Assembly: GCA_028564705.1 (NCBI GenBank)
Contig: JAPXFQ010000804.1
Span: 2,108,001-2,172,000, forward strand
Length of the DNA stretch: 64,000 nt
Source: Apricaphanius iberus
Lineage: Eukaryota > Chordata > Actinopteri > Cyprinodontiformes > Aphaniidae
Reading direction: 5' to 3'
Shown: piece by piece, positions 51,601 to 63,300 of the stretch
How the letters are laid out: the number at the start of each line of letters is the position of its first letter
Numbering within the stretch: the first letter of the stretch is position 1
Made by a program: the position numbers and the translations under genes
Notes under the pieces: model-generated
Databases searched by the model: none
Told to the model about the DNA's origin: nothing
The model's input: only the letters and a program-made list of their open reading frames with translations

Positions 51601-54600
51601 AGGTTTATTGCTAAAGGTGGGGAAGAGATGAAGATCAACATCAAACTAACCTACAAGCGCTTTTATTCAACCACAAAGGTTTGTGGGTAGGTAACAGGAC
51701 AACTAGAGGGCAGAAGAGAAGCGAATGTTTGAGTTTTTGAGAACGTAGGAGGGGGAAGGGTTTACAGGAACTCAGTGGCTACATAAAGTTTTCTGATTTA
51801 AAATCACATCGTTCAGGTTTTATAAGTGGATAATGAAGGAAATTAATAGTTTGTTAAAGCAAAACAGAGAGGGACCAGGGTAGGAGGGTGGAAAGAGACC
51901 ACAGGATCATTAACGGCAGTCATTAATCTGGGCTCAGACACGGGGCTAAGAGGCCTCGCAAGCCCTGCGCCTCACAACTGGGTCACTCGCAGGGGGGAGG
52001 CCCACCCAGGCCATCATGTGGTGAAGCGTAGGCGGAGGTGAGGCATGGGTGGGGGGTTCACACAAACAGACGCCTCATCATTCGCACCGAAAACCACACA
52101 GCCCATCGTTCATGCTACATAATACGACTGAGGTTCAGAGAAAAACAGAGAGCCCTGGCGAGACAGGATTCACTCTCAAATCTCTGATGTAGAAAGCGTA
52201 ATAGTGTCTCCACGCTCAGGTTTCTGCAGCCACTTCAAACACAACACCTACAGGTGGACAGCAGCAGCTGTGTTGCTGAAAAGCTTCACTTTCTTAAAAC
52301 AACTAAATAAAAAACGTTTAAAAAAAGGGTTAAAAAAAATGCCTTAAAGAGCCCAAAAGGTTCAGCTCTGTTTACACACTGAGCATAAACTAAATACAAC
52401 ACAAAACTAGTTAATGCAAACTATTAAAAAGTTAAAGGCTTCATTCAAATTACAAATTAACTTCAAATTGGGATTTTGATTTTCTTTAAGTGCATAATTC
52501 TACATTTCAGGGGGCAAAATGGCTTTAAAAAGTTGCTACAATTAAATGTAATTAAGTACTACCTCCATGGAGTCAACAGTCTGCAGAAGCCTTTTCCTGC
52601 AATTAAAGCTGGAAGTGTTCTGGTGTACATCTCTACCTGCTTTTTACATCTAGTCCGTGACATTTTTGCCCTTTCTTCTTTGCAAAGCCGCTTGAGTGGA
52701 AAGTGACTGAAGATTAATTTGAACGCCTTGCCACATATTCTCAATCTGAGTAAAATCTGAACTTTGACTAGGCCTTTATAAGATGGTTTCGCGCTGATCT
52801 AAACCATTTCATTGAGGCTCTGGCTGTATGTTCAGGGTTGTCACCATCAACTCTAAGCAACTTTTCTGTCCCTGCTGGAAAAATGAATCCCCCAGCATGA
52901 TGCTGATCTAGATACAATGTGTTCAGGATAACGTCCGGTATTAGTTTTCTGCAGGTGAGGTGAACGGCCATGTCTCTGTAGGTGTGCAGTCAGGCCATAT
53001 TTTCTCCATGTCTCAAGCTTGGAATATAGTTTATGACCTTAACCTGCATACAATATCTCCACATCTTCATCACTGACCTGTCTGGCATGTTCCTTAGTCG
53101 TAAGAATGGCATTTGTTCATTATTCCTCAAAACAAAACTCTGACATTAAATTAAACACAGGTAGACACCATTAGCAAATTAGGTCACTTCTCAATACAAT
53201 GCATCAGAGAGTATTTAGGCGTATCAGAATGAAGTGAGCTTAATCTAAATACATGCCACACTTTTCATATTTATGAAAAAACCCGCTTTCCTTCCACCTT
53301 GACGTAATTCTCTACCTATTATGTCAGATAAAAATCCGAAATATAATACACTGAACATTGTAGTGGTAACGAGAGAAGATGTAAAAAACCCAAGGGGTAT
53401 GAAAACCTAGGAGCTACTAAACAAATTACTTTAATCCATTTGCATTTCTGATGTGGGTGAAATCAGAACAACTGAATTTATGTAAACGGGACATTTTAAA
53501 GAGGTAATTTAATACAAAACATTTGATTTAGAGATTTGTGTCAAAGGGATAACAAATAAACAGTAATAGGCGAAAAAAGAAATGGGAAGAAACTACATTT
53601 GTGGAGTTGATCTTTGAGCTCAGTCTTTATCTGAGAACTAGAGTAGCAGAAATACAGAGCTTCTTACTGAAACTACGGCATTTCTTTACAACCACAAAGA
53701 GCCTAACCCTAGCATTAAAGGAGCAGGGGGCTGGATTTCTGAAAAAAATTATATCCATGTTCAGTTTTGTAATTGTATTTGGTAATGAAGCGTTTTAAAC
53801 TAAGTAAAATAAGCCCATCCATGTGTAATTCCATTATCTTGAACAGCCTGTGACTGCAAAATAGTCTGCAATTCGGGGCTGAATTTCCCGCGCTTAGCCG
53901 CTTACACACGGATGTGACGTCAATCTACAACTTCTTGCGTGTTCTCGATTTAACAGGAAGAAGGAAGAGAAAGAACCCGGACTTCAGACGCGGTCGATTC
54001 AACTGTTGTTATGGATTCTTCCGCATCGGGCAAACGAACAAGCACCACACAAAGCCCACTAAAAAGTGGCACAAAAAAGAAGAAGGCTTTATCGGCTGCA
54101 TCTCTTGAGACTAAAGCAAGATATGATCGAAGTCGGGCCCATGTAAATATTGGTTACGTCTACGATGATTGGCGGCTGCTACAGCTCGAACTCGGACTGA
54201 ACACTGATGCAGATATGGCTAATTTCCTATTGACCAGGAAAGCAACATTATAGCTTGTTTAACAATGCTGTCTAAAACGTGAAAGAATTTTTTGTAGACC
54301 GACCTCCGGAGTTATTGTTGTCTACTACAGCTATCAAAGCTAGCGCATTGTTAACTCTAGTCCAACAGTCGCTATGCTACATCTGATTCGATTCCCGGAT
54401 TGTAATGTCTGTGTTACCGGCATGAAATCTATGTTTGAACATGTTGCTTGTACAGCTGGCGATGTGCGGTGGCCTGAAATTACGTTACGTCGCTGATTTA
54501 CATTTTGTGCGCGCTCCTGTGGTGGTTGAAGTTACTCGCGGCGCCGGGTGCGGCAGTCGCGAGTTTAATTCTTCAATCAGGCCCCGTGCTCCTTTAATTT

Positions 54601-57600
54601 TTAGGCCCTAAAAAACAGCTAAATAATAACCAGGAGTGGGTTGGCAGATCTGGTCCTGCATGTTTGTAGGTCCCTGCGGTGACACATTTGATTATAACAG
54701 ATCAATTATCTCCTCATCCTGGGTTCTGCATGACCCTACTAATGATCCATTCATTCAAATGTTGGATTTTTCAAGGAGAGAGCCATCTAAACCATATAGG
54801 ACACCGGCTCTCAAAGACTAGTAGTCCACTAAATTTGACAACTGAAGAAAAAATTCAGTATGCTTAAAGTATTTTAGATGGATTTGAACAGAAAAAAAAC
54901 CTAGTTGTGTTTTTATTTCATTTTGATTTGTAGCTCTCCAACTAAACCCTCCGTGTTGATATAAACCGTTTAATCCGACAGGCTGGGTAAGAGTACACAC
55001 GTCATACCTAAAATGCGACTCTGATTCATGAATGGGCATGAACCTGATTCAGTTCAATAAAATGAGTAACAGTGACTTTTATTTCTAGCTATGTGCGGCT
55101 GCCGTCATCCACCCATCGGCTGCCATTACTTCTGGGCACACTGACAAAAACGACACTAGTTACAGTCAGGCATGCCATCACGAGAAACTTCATCCTGCTT
55201 GGACATGAGTGGAAGTTGGGAGAGACTTAGGCAGCTAGATGTTAATCAGCTGAAAATAATAGCAGCCTGTTTAAGTTACAGCAATATGGAGAAAAAAAAG
55301 ATGCAAGTGTAAATGAGCAATTTTTAGGAGCTTGACCTTAAAGCCAAGTATTTTTGTTCACATTTAGATAAAAAGGGAGAACCAATAGATAAGTGAGAAA
55401 CTTCATCCCAACAGGGTTCCCAGATGTTTTTCGTGTAAATATGCCAGATTTTTCCCGACTTTGCCCTTGCAGGCTTCACAACAAGCAGAGGATAGATGGA
55501 TGAAAAGAAGTAAAACAAGGGTGTGAGGAGAGAGGGAGGTGAATATTTTCCCCATACTCCTTTTCTTTCTAAGTATTTATCTAGATCAGGAAAACAATGA
55601 CATCATAGGAACCACATTCTTCATGTTTTTTTCCCAATACAGATTTTTAAAATGAATTGTAAACTTTCAAATAATTCTTTGACTGCATGGAAGTCAAGCA
55701 CCTTAAGACCACCTGACTAACAAGAACCACAGCAAAGACATTCAATGGGGTCTGAGTTGTTCAACTGACAGAAGGTCACAGGATTGCTCAATTCTGGGTG
55801 AGGCAGTCGTAGTGTATGCGTAGCAGAAAAAAAAGGGGGCAACTGGCTGTGAGGCACAAGGGGATGAGAAGAAAGGAGTTCTCACCGAGGATGGCAGGCC
55901 AGGGGGTTTCCGGATCTTCTTTGGCTGCGTCTCTGTAGACAGAAAATGTTTGTAAAAAGTCAAACAGAATAATAATAAAAATAAAAAACAACAAAAAAGG
56001 ACTTGAAACATAAATGAAACGTAAGCAAAAATTATGCAAGCTCAGGTGCTGGCTTATGTGCTTGATCCAGTTTCAGCAATTCTGAACAAGCTGGAGCAAG
56101 TGTGTCACTGGCAAAGTGTTTCTTCGTCTTCGTCTTTAATTAAAGGGAAGCTGTGCTGATTAAAAAATATATATTTTTAGCAAAAGACATTCACAGAACG
56201 GGCTCTACTATCTGGATTTTCAACCAGGCACTTATTTGATAGAAATGAGTTTAAGACTAACAGATCCAACTAAAACCCATTACTAAGGAATCCAACACAG
56301 TGAGAATAGTTATTAGAATACAACTTTACAACACAGCATTTCACCTGATCATGAAAAGCCAACTCCATCTGCAGGCTGCACTGAACCTAAACAACCTAGT
56401 TTGAGTCCATTTTTGTCTCACTTTGTTTATCTGAACAAGTAAAAATTAAGAATGGTATAAAAAGAAAAATATATAAAAAAGGTGTTGATCAGATGATTCA
56501 GGTCAGTTACTAAAAAATTCATAAATCTAAATTCCCCCCACACAATTAAAATAATTTAAATGGTCTCTATAAAGGAACTGACCCACAGTGTTTACTTTGA
56601 TGCTTATGAAGACTTTGATAAATGAACGAACAAGAAGGACTTAAAAAAATAAAAAAAAAAAAATAAAAAAATATTGCAGCTTAACAACCTGCAGCACATT
56701 TTTAAATCTAATACAGATTATTTGCAATACACTAGTACTTATAAAAACTTATAAGGATACTTCCAGTACCCATAGCATGTATTATATTTATATATGTTAG
56801 TATATAAGCAATACATTATCCTCTGAAGACATCTTAGATACATTAAAGAAAATGTATTTAACAATAAGGTACAAATATATAGAAAGTTTTTTCATTACAC
56901 ATCTTACACATTGTCTTCTGCAGGACTGATACCCTCTTTTATTAAATATAAGGACTTATTAAATCAAGCTGGTGTATCTGATCTTACAGCAGTCTCACAT
57001 TACTCAGTGGAAAATTTTAACTAGGCATCAAGGGACAAGGGAGGGGAAGGGTTTTATTCTCAAGTTTTTAATCAAATCTTGTAAAAAAATAAAATAAACT
57101 TCTGGAAAGCATAATGAGATCTTTATGTGGTAAATCACATGTAAAAAAAAATTCAGGCATCCACGTCCGGTTATTGTATTTTTTATTTACCTAATCCTCC
57201 TTCAGGCGGCCTTCTCCTGGGGTTGTTGGGATATGATGGATAAAACTGAGAGCCTGACTTTATGCCAGAGGGAGACAAAGCATCTGGGCTGGGCATCGCT
57301 ATGTCACTTGGAAATAAACCAGGCTTGAAAAAAAAGAGAAAAAGGAAATATATTACCAAAAACACACGTGAGAAAGCACAACACAAAAAAAAAAAAAAGA
57401 GTCAACTTCTCTTCTAAGAAACAAAAACGGTTGTAAATTCAAAGCGTCTGAAAAGAGAACTGAGAAAACTAGAGCTTCCTTTAGTGATGCAGTACTGAGT
57501 TAGATTAGTATTTGAGACAAGCAAGGACTGTGCACTGTGGAACATACCTGGCTTACAAAGGGAGTGTACGGTGGCCTCTCATTTTTACCTGCAAGGTAAG

Positions 57601-60394
57601 AGAGGCTGTCTCACTTTGGTGTAATTAGGGAACAGACTGTTCAAAAAACACTTGGATGCAATGATGTGTAATAATAGAAATGAAAAGTAGGTTTTCACAA
57701 GTAGAAACTGTTCAGGGAGGCCTTCCCCCTTTTTCAATACGCTCAGCTGCATAAAGCTGCCCGCCAGACAAAACCCCAGGGAGGGTTTCTGCTTCAGCAC
57801 CCTAACATTCCCAACACTCAACGGATGAACACAGACACATCAACACATACAAACATATGTAGGACCATGATTACACGCACACATACACATTTCTCAATCT
57901 AAAAAAACTTTTTTTTACTCATAAAGCACACGTTGCTGTATTTTTGACAAATGCATTGAGAGTCAAATTTAGGGTCAGAAAACTAGATAGCACGTACAGA
58001 GCAGCAGCAGAAAGGGAAATATAAGAACATACCTGCAATTCCTGAACTAATAAATGGAGAGGACAAGCCTTCATGTTCACTGAAGTGGGATCCCTCTCCG
58101 TAGCTCTGTAGAATCAATGGTGCAGAATATAACTCAGCTTAAAATGTAAATAACATGCAAATAAATACTAAGTTTCTAAAATATAACTACACATTTTTGA
58201 CACTGAAGCATTATGTCCGGTCTGCATAAAACCATAATTTATGTTAGTTTATCATGACGTAAAATTGTTGAGTTGCTGTGACACCGTTTCCCATGATGCC
58301 ATACATGCTGGTACATTACAAAAACGTTACTTAAGTGTAAACACGAGAGATATTGGGTAAACATCAACATCAAGTCCCATCACATCTGTAAAGAAAAGCC
58401 TGATGCTTTTTAAGCGCACCGGTTCTGAATAGTGTGAGGTTTGGAATTGACAACCTGTGCATCAGGATAAGGTCCATCTGGTCTTTTTTTCATGGCTTAG
58501 GATCAACTGACCATCAAGAAATTAAACTTCAATGCTCCATGAGTGTTCCCTAATGATACGATGACTATTAACCAATTAATCAGAAAATAAGTCAAGCCAG
58601 AGTTACCCTTTCAGTTTCTAGCAGCCTGCATGAGGAGGTGAGAAAGAGAAAAAGTCTCCACACAGAATAGAATGATAAGTAATGCTGTTATCAGGTCATT
58701 GCTGCTGGAAGTTAATTCTTGTGAATTATTTTAAAAATAAATAATAATCACTCTACTGCAAACGTAAGATGCAATTATGTGCAAAGGAAACTATTAAAAA
58801 TATGTTAGCCAGTTTCATTTCTGAAAGAAAAAAACCCCAAAACAAACAAAAATTGCTTTGATTTTAATATTTGTGTACTTGAATTGATACTATTAAAGCC
58901 TAATAATCCCCATGCTCAAATTGACCAGTTCCACCCTTCATAGCAGATAATCCAGTGTATAAAGGCTTTTCTTCTTCCTACTTTTGCGTTGCAAAATGAT
59001 TAGAAAAAAACATGTCTTAGATCTGCATTTGATAACTTTGTTGTCAAGTATAAACAGTACAAGACACATGCTCCATGGTACACCGAGTAAACTAAAAAAC
59101 AAACAAAGAAACACAGTGGAATCAGTAAATAAATAAAAACTGAACATGTCAAAAAAAACACAAAAACACAAAAGCAATAAGTGTTTAATTTGAGGAAATT
59201 GATTAGATCTTTGTAATGATGTTATTTTACGAGCAAGAAAATAAGATGTAGGAAGAAAGGTGTATTCAATGCAGAAGAAATCAGCCTAGGTAATTTAATA
59301 TGGAGTTGAGTTTGAGAAACATCTTTGTGGTCAATAAATATGCTGCTGCAGCAAACAATAACTGCTTTAATCATACATGTTTTTTAAAAGTTCTGGGTTA
59401 CTAAACTGAATGCAAACTTTAATTGGGGTATGTTGGGATGTATTTTTTACTGGTAATACTACTTCAATGGGAACTATGAAAAAACAAAGATGCAGGCCGC
59501 CAATTTAATTGACCTACAGTTGAGAAACATTACAGGACTGACATGTGATGCATGTTATCATGACGACCAGTCATTTGTGTGCACCATGTTAACTCAGAAG
59601 GAGGAGAATCACTTAATAAAATGATGCACTTACTACCTTACTTCAACCCTTTATTACATTTGACAGAGACTCATTGATACTCGAGTTTTAAGAGCAAGAG
59701 TCTAAAAACAAATCTGCAGCCTTTGTTTCTGCGACTTAAATGCGGCTTGAATCCAGATCGCAGACTCAAGTCCCCATCCAGAGAGACACGTATCTAAATA
59801 GAGATCCATCCCCATGTTGTCAGCCTTCCTATATACCTTAGTGATTATCTTCCCTCTTTTTCCCTTTCTAGCTAACGGGAGCAATGCCAGACAAATCTGC
59901 ATCGGCTCGAGGGATTCAGACTGACTTTCTTAATTATCAACTTGTGGTAATCAAAGCTTTCTGCATCTATTTCACCCCCTGTACTTTGTATTTACAGACC
60001 GGTGCCAAGACAGTTAGGCTGGATGTGAAGCTGCAATTACCGCTGGGCTTCAGCAGAGGTTCTGAGCTACAAGGGTGCTTGCCAATACACGATCCTGGGC
60101 CAAGGTTATTAGGTAGAAGAAAAAAAAACATAACACCACCACCACTGCAAATCATATATGGCACACTGCTGTGGCAGCTTTGAGAAGAGAGGCAGAGCAT
60201 TTTCAGTTCTGGTTGTGTGATTAACTCAATACATGTGAGGGTGTCAGTATCAAAGCATCTGGTAGTACTTCTTAGATGTGCAATTTTAATTTCAGGTGCG
60301 ACTATGTGTCTTGATCTTACCCGCCCTTGGCTGAATGAGGGGCTGTTCTGTTCTGCGGAGCCCCAAGACCCAGAGCCGCTGCGCTCATCTATTG
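39614..60394 (-). CDS. tcf3: Transcription factor 3 / E2A, E12-type (5' end outside the window)
   Basis: Class I bHLH E-protein: a nuclear dimer partner of tissue-specific bHLH factors, bound at E-boxes. Exons N to C: 60321-60394, 58033-58105, 57548-57588, 57191-57323, 55886-55932, 46999-47098, 46814-46914, 44537-44630, 44358-44416, 44173-44248, 43901-43962, 43031-43228, 42083-42194, 41828-41975, 41522-41575, 39847-40085, 39614-39759. All phases agree; 584 residues in the window (human is 654). Landmarks: [73 protein letters not shown], the bHLH, and the end [15 protein letters not shown]...[15 protein letters not shown], the E12-type bHLH and the end favour TCF3 over TCF4/TCF12. The exons for the start codon and activation domain 1 were not found up to 64000 and must lie beyond. 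Confidence 0.95.
39847..40085 (-). other. tcf3: tcf3 bHLH exon, E12 type
   Basis: Encodes [20 protein letters not shown], then the basic region [15 protein letters not shown], helix 1 [16 protein letters not shown], the loop SHDKPQTK and helix 2 [33 protein letters not shown] and [15 protein letters not shown] are the E12 form; E47 has RRMANNARERVRV and LQQAVQVILGLEQ. The Glu that contacts the E-box (NARER) is intact. The exon starts at a TAG/CAG double acceptor (40085 or 40082). The last exon follows after only 87 bases. Confidence 0.93.
44173..44416 (-). other. tcf3: tcf3 loop-helix activation domain (AD2) exons
   Basis: Two exons, 44358-44416 and 44173-44248, encode [20 protein letters not shown] and [20 protein letters not shown]. 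This is the loop-helix activation domain of E-proteins ([21 protein letters not shown] in human TCF3). The helix is conserved. Canonical IYSPDH reads IYPSDH here. Confidence 0.88.
45307..45570. repeat. Common teleost interspersed repeat copy
   Basis: A 260-bp copy of a repeat I recognise from many fish genomes: it starts with ggtaaatggcctatatttg and runs through ccccaaagcgctttacac, ctggtgatggcaag, ggcgcactgacagaggcgag and accagcaaccttctgattac. It lies in the tcf3 intron 44631-46813. The open frame across it is not a gene. Confidence 0.75.
50380..52180. other. GC-richer unique block inside the tcf3 intron
   Basis: Contrasts with the AT-rich flanks. It holds purine tracts, including the (GA)n at 51043-51130, and non-repetitive sequence at 50390-50620 and 51890-52110 (for example taacggcagtcattaatctg). 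No convincing ORF on either strand. It could be a cis-regulatory region or an alternative promoter; conservation is unknown. Confidence 0.3.
51043..51130. repeat. (GA)n-rich purine tract
   Basis: Interrupted GAGAGA repeats, with further purine-rich sequence to about 51200. It would be a (CT)n pyrimidine tract in the tcf3 transcript. Confidence 0.9.
52560..53340 (-). repeat. Tc1-type repeat debris in tcf3 intron
   Basis: On the plus strand phrases such as ccccagcatgatgctg, catttcattgaggctctgg and tgtctctgtaggtgtgcag resemble antisense pieces of a common fish Tc1-like repeat (the sense form includes agcatcatgctggggg). No ORF or termini. Confidence 0.5.
53719..54593 (+). mobile_element. TTAA-flanked DNA transposon with internal ORF
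   Basis: The ends AGGAGCAGGGGGCTGGA (53719) and, in reverse complement, AGGAGCACGGGGCCTGA (54593) are terminal inverted repeats. TTAA lies directly outside both (53715-53718, 54594-54597). TTAA duplication is the mark of piggyBac and Kolobok elements. The 875-bp interior is GC-richer than its surroundings and carries a plus-strand ORF (54011-54253). Too short for a full transposase, so it is non-autonomous. Confidence 0.75.
54011..54253 (+). CDS. 80-residue ORF inside the TTAA element
   Basis: Starts with [10 protein letters not shown], continues with a lysine-rich segment (TKKKKALS) that could be a nuclear signal, then [39 protein letters not shown], and a stop. The VNIG..YDDWR(x)5-8 [12 protein letters not shown] pattern resembles a short N-terminal module I have seen in fish transposon-derived proteins (VNIG..F.RWR.LK...KTDAEVA.FLL). 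It is probably the first part of a transposase or accessory protein left in a deletion derivative. Whether it is expressed is unknown. Confidence 0.4.
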   Translation: MDSSASGKRTSTTQSPLKSGTKKKKALSAASLETKARYDRSRAHVNIGYVYDDWRLLQLELGLNTDADMANFLLTRKATL

Positions 60395-63300
60395 CTGAAA
60401 ACAAAAAGAATGTTACAGTTAGGACAGGTAGGACCAAAAACCAAGTTACACAAACTGGTAATGAAAAAAAATAAGGTCAACATTAAGCAAAGATAATACA
60501 ACTATTATTAATATGTAGGGAAAGAAAAAAAAAACATGTTTGAAATGTTGTGCAATGTTCCCATTAGAGTTCATTATGGTTACTGAATACCATAAAATGA
60601 ACCATTTACTTCCTGGTATATTGCATGAAGTTACAATGTTATCCATGTCACATTTAATCATCCAAAGTAAATTTGTCACAAACAAAGCGAAATGTGAAGG
60701 AAAAGACTGAAGCATAATATTAGAGGAAAGGAAAGAATGGAAGTGTGGCACAAAGAAAACAGTCGAAGACTGGTGGAGCAGAAAACTCCAAAATACCCCC
60801 ATCATCCCCTTCTCCCTGTCTAATGCACTAATGCTATCCAGGCTCTCTGGAGACACAAGGCTTAATTGCATGCTGATTTGCATAATTGTGCATATTAATG
60901 CCGTTTCCTTATGAATATTCATACTGCGCCTTTGATTTTTGCCTAATTAAAAAAATGTGTGTGAGAAAGCAAAGCAGCGAGCGAGTGGAAGGAGAAAGCA
61001 AGGAGACGAAACGAGAGGGAGGCAGGCACTCGGGAAGGGGAGTGAGACAGGGTCTGGGTGAGATCAGCAGCCTGGTTGACGAGTGAGAATGAGCGATGAG
61101 GCTAACAGAGCGGTGCAAGCACCTACACACGCTGCGACAGCCGTGATCTATGGGGCCGATGCCAGTGGCATGGAGAATCAGGCGAACGGGAAGGAGAGGA
61201 GACCTTAAAGGATCGGCCGTGCCCACCCTCAGATCAGCACTAATGCAGACCTGCACTAAAATCAGCACCGGTGATGAGCTTACTGTTGAATTAAGATGAC
61301 AGATTTTTGTATGGAGACACTTCAGGTAAAGCTTGGCACCAAGAGAAGTGCAGTAAAAGCAAATCAGCGCATCAACAATCAGCCCTCCAGTGGAAAACTT
61401 GCTTCATTAAACACAGCAGTGATTAAGTATTTCATAATTTACTAAAGAAAACAAAAAGGTACTGGGTAACTCACATCTATTTTCAACAAACTACTCCACT
61501 ATTCATCCACCTATGATTCCCCAATTTGGCCAACAGGGGTGCAGAACAGTGAGTGAAAGCACTGGAGGGTCTGACAACATTGTTTCACACTTACTGGAGT
61601 AATTAACTTGAAGGCAATTAAAACAAGGTGGAGAGCTGCGGAGGTGGCAGTGACGCCTATGAGAGCTCCAACCATGCCAGAACAGAGATTCTTCTATTGT
61701 TATCCCATATCAAAATCAGATATCAGGCAACAATAGGGAAAATATATCTAAAAGCTATCCTTAGGTTGTAAATTCATATATAATAACATTTAACACTGAC
61801 CCATTCAAAGAAGAGATCGTGTTGGTCTACATTTTGCTTCTCTTGCACAGTTAAATAGCAGCTACGCTCCACGATGTGCTTCTATATCAAATAATTCAGT
61901 AGCTAAAAAACATTTTCTGCCTGCTGATTCAAAACAGCTCGTTACTTCAAGCCGGTTAGCCTAAAAAATATATATACTGATATATATATATCTATATATA
62001 TTTTCAGATTCTCAATGCTGGAATACAATTTAAAGTGATTATTCATTGAAGTTTATTTCTAACAGGAGATATTTCAGGAGTATGTCAAAAGATGACATGA
62101 TTAAAAATGAGTTTACATTTTCTTTTTAATCAAAATTTTATAACAAATACAAAGTTTGGGAAAAAATTAATCAGTGTTCTCATTTTAAAAACTTTGATTC
62201 ACATTACTGCAACTAAACCCTTCCTATCACTGGTGACGATGCCCGTTTTCCTGTTTCTACTGGTATTAAGACCATTTATCTGAACTCAAAGTCATTGAAG
62301 ACGGAAGGCCTCTTTGCCATCACCCTAACCTTTTGCTCCCTCCGCACAGTCTTTGCAATATTCAAGACTATTCTGGGCTTTTCCAAAGCATTAATATTGC
62401 TTCCAGTCAAAAAACTTTTCAAACCTGAATCTGCTGAGGGGTATGAATGATTAGAAGATAAACTATTCATGGACAGGCATTATTAAATATTTCATATTTA
62501 AATTATGGAACAATGTAAAAGTGTTAGCTTAAAGCTAAAATACTCAATACCCTTTGGTACTCACTTTATTGTCAAACCATTTAATCATCTAGCCACTCTC
62601 TTCAGCACAAAGCTCACAATATTTTTAGCTTACTTGTAACTGAAATGCATAAAACTATCAGCCAAATATTTTAACTTTAAAATATTCTTGAAACATCTGA
62701 AATGTTTCACAATTTGCTTTGAATTATTGAAGTAAAGTCTGAATTTACACAGCTTTCTTTGAATCCACAGGGAAGCTCCGTCTGTAAACACACTGCTTTA
62801 ATGTTCATAACAACAAATTGTCTAAGAAAATCTTACTAAAGTTTGTTATGTTTTTTAAAACTACTGGCCAGGCTGAAGGCACTCTTTTCTGAGGGGGTGC
62901 TAAGAGGTGAGTGCTAGTGTTGTTGTGGCTAGACACAAAACTAAGCAAATATGCCCGAAATTTTTTCTTCATTGGACATTGGATTCTTAGTTTTAGAAAA
63001 GCAGGAAGGCCATGTCGTAATTTCCCAATAGGCCAGTTACCACCAGTATAAAGTTTTACCAAGATTTTAAAAGGTTAGTTTTAAAAACGTTCCTGTTTAA
63101 GTAGTTTTAATAGGAAGCTAATTATAGGAAATGCCAATTTGCTCCAGTCATATTATGCAGAGCTCTGTCCCTCCCGTACCTGTTGCTTATAATGGGTTTT
63201 TTAACAGGTAAAATGAAGGTTACCACTTTTAGGTGTTAATATCGACAGAATATTTTAACCCAATATTAAGGAACGTTTCCACAATCTGAACTTCAGAGTA

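Larger units (their letters stand above)
47099..55885 (-). other. tcf3: Large tcf3 intron
   Basis: 8.8 kb between the exons ending PPGLPSS and starting VYPSTSG. It contains a decayed repeat start near 48629 (agggatgtaagaaaatatcg), an unclassified AT-rich repeat-like tract at about 48960-49700, a GC-richer block at 50380-52180, an AT-rich repeat copy at 52560-53340 and a TTAA element at 53719-54593. No coding exon was recognised, though E-protein genes often have alternative first exons in such introns. Confidence 0.6.

Noticed and set aside
62276..62470. Possible N-terminal tcf3 exon on the minus strand
   Set aside because: The translation has no activation-domain or E-protein motif and no proper donor in phase with the next exon.
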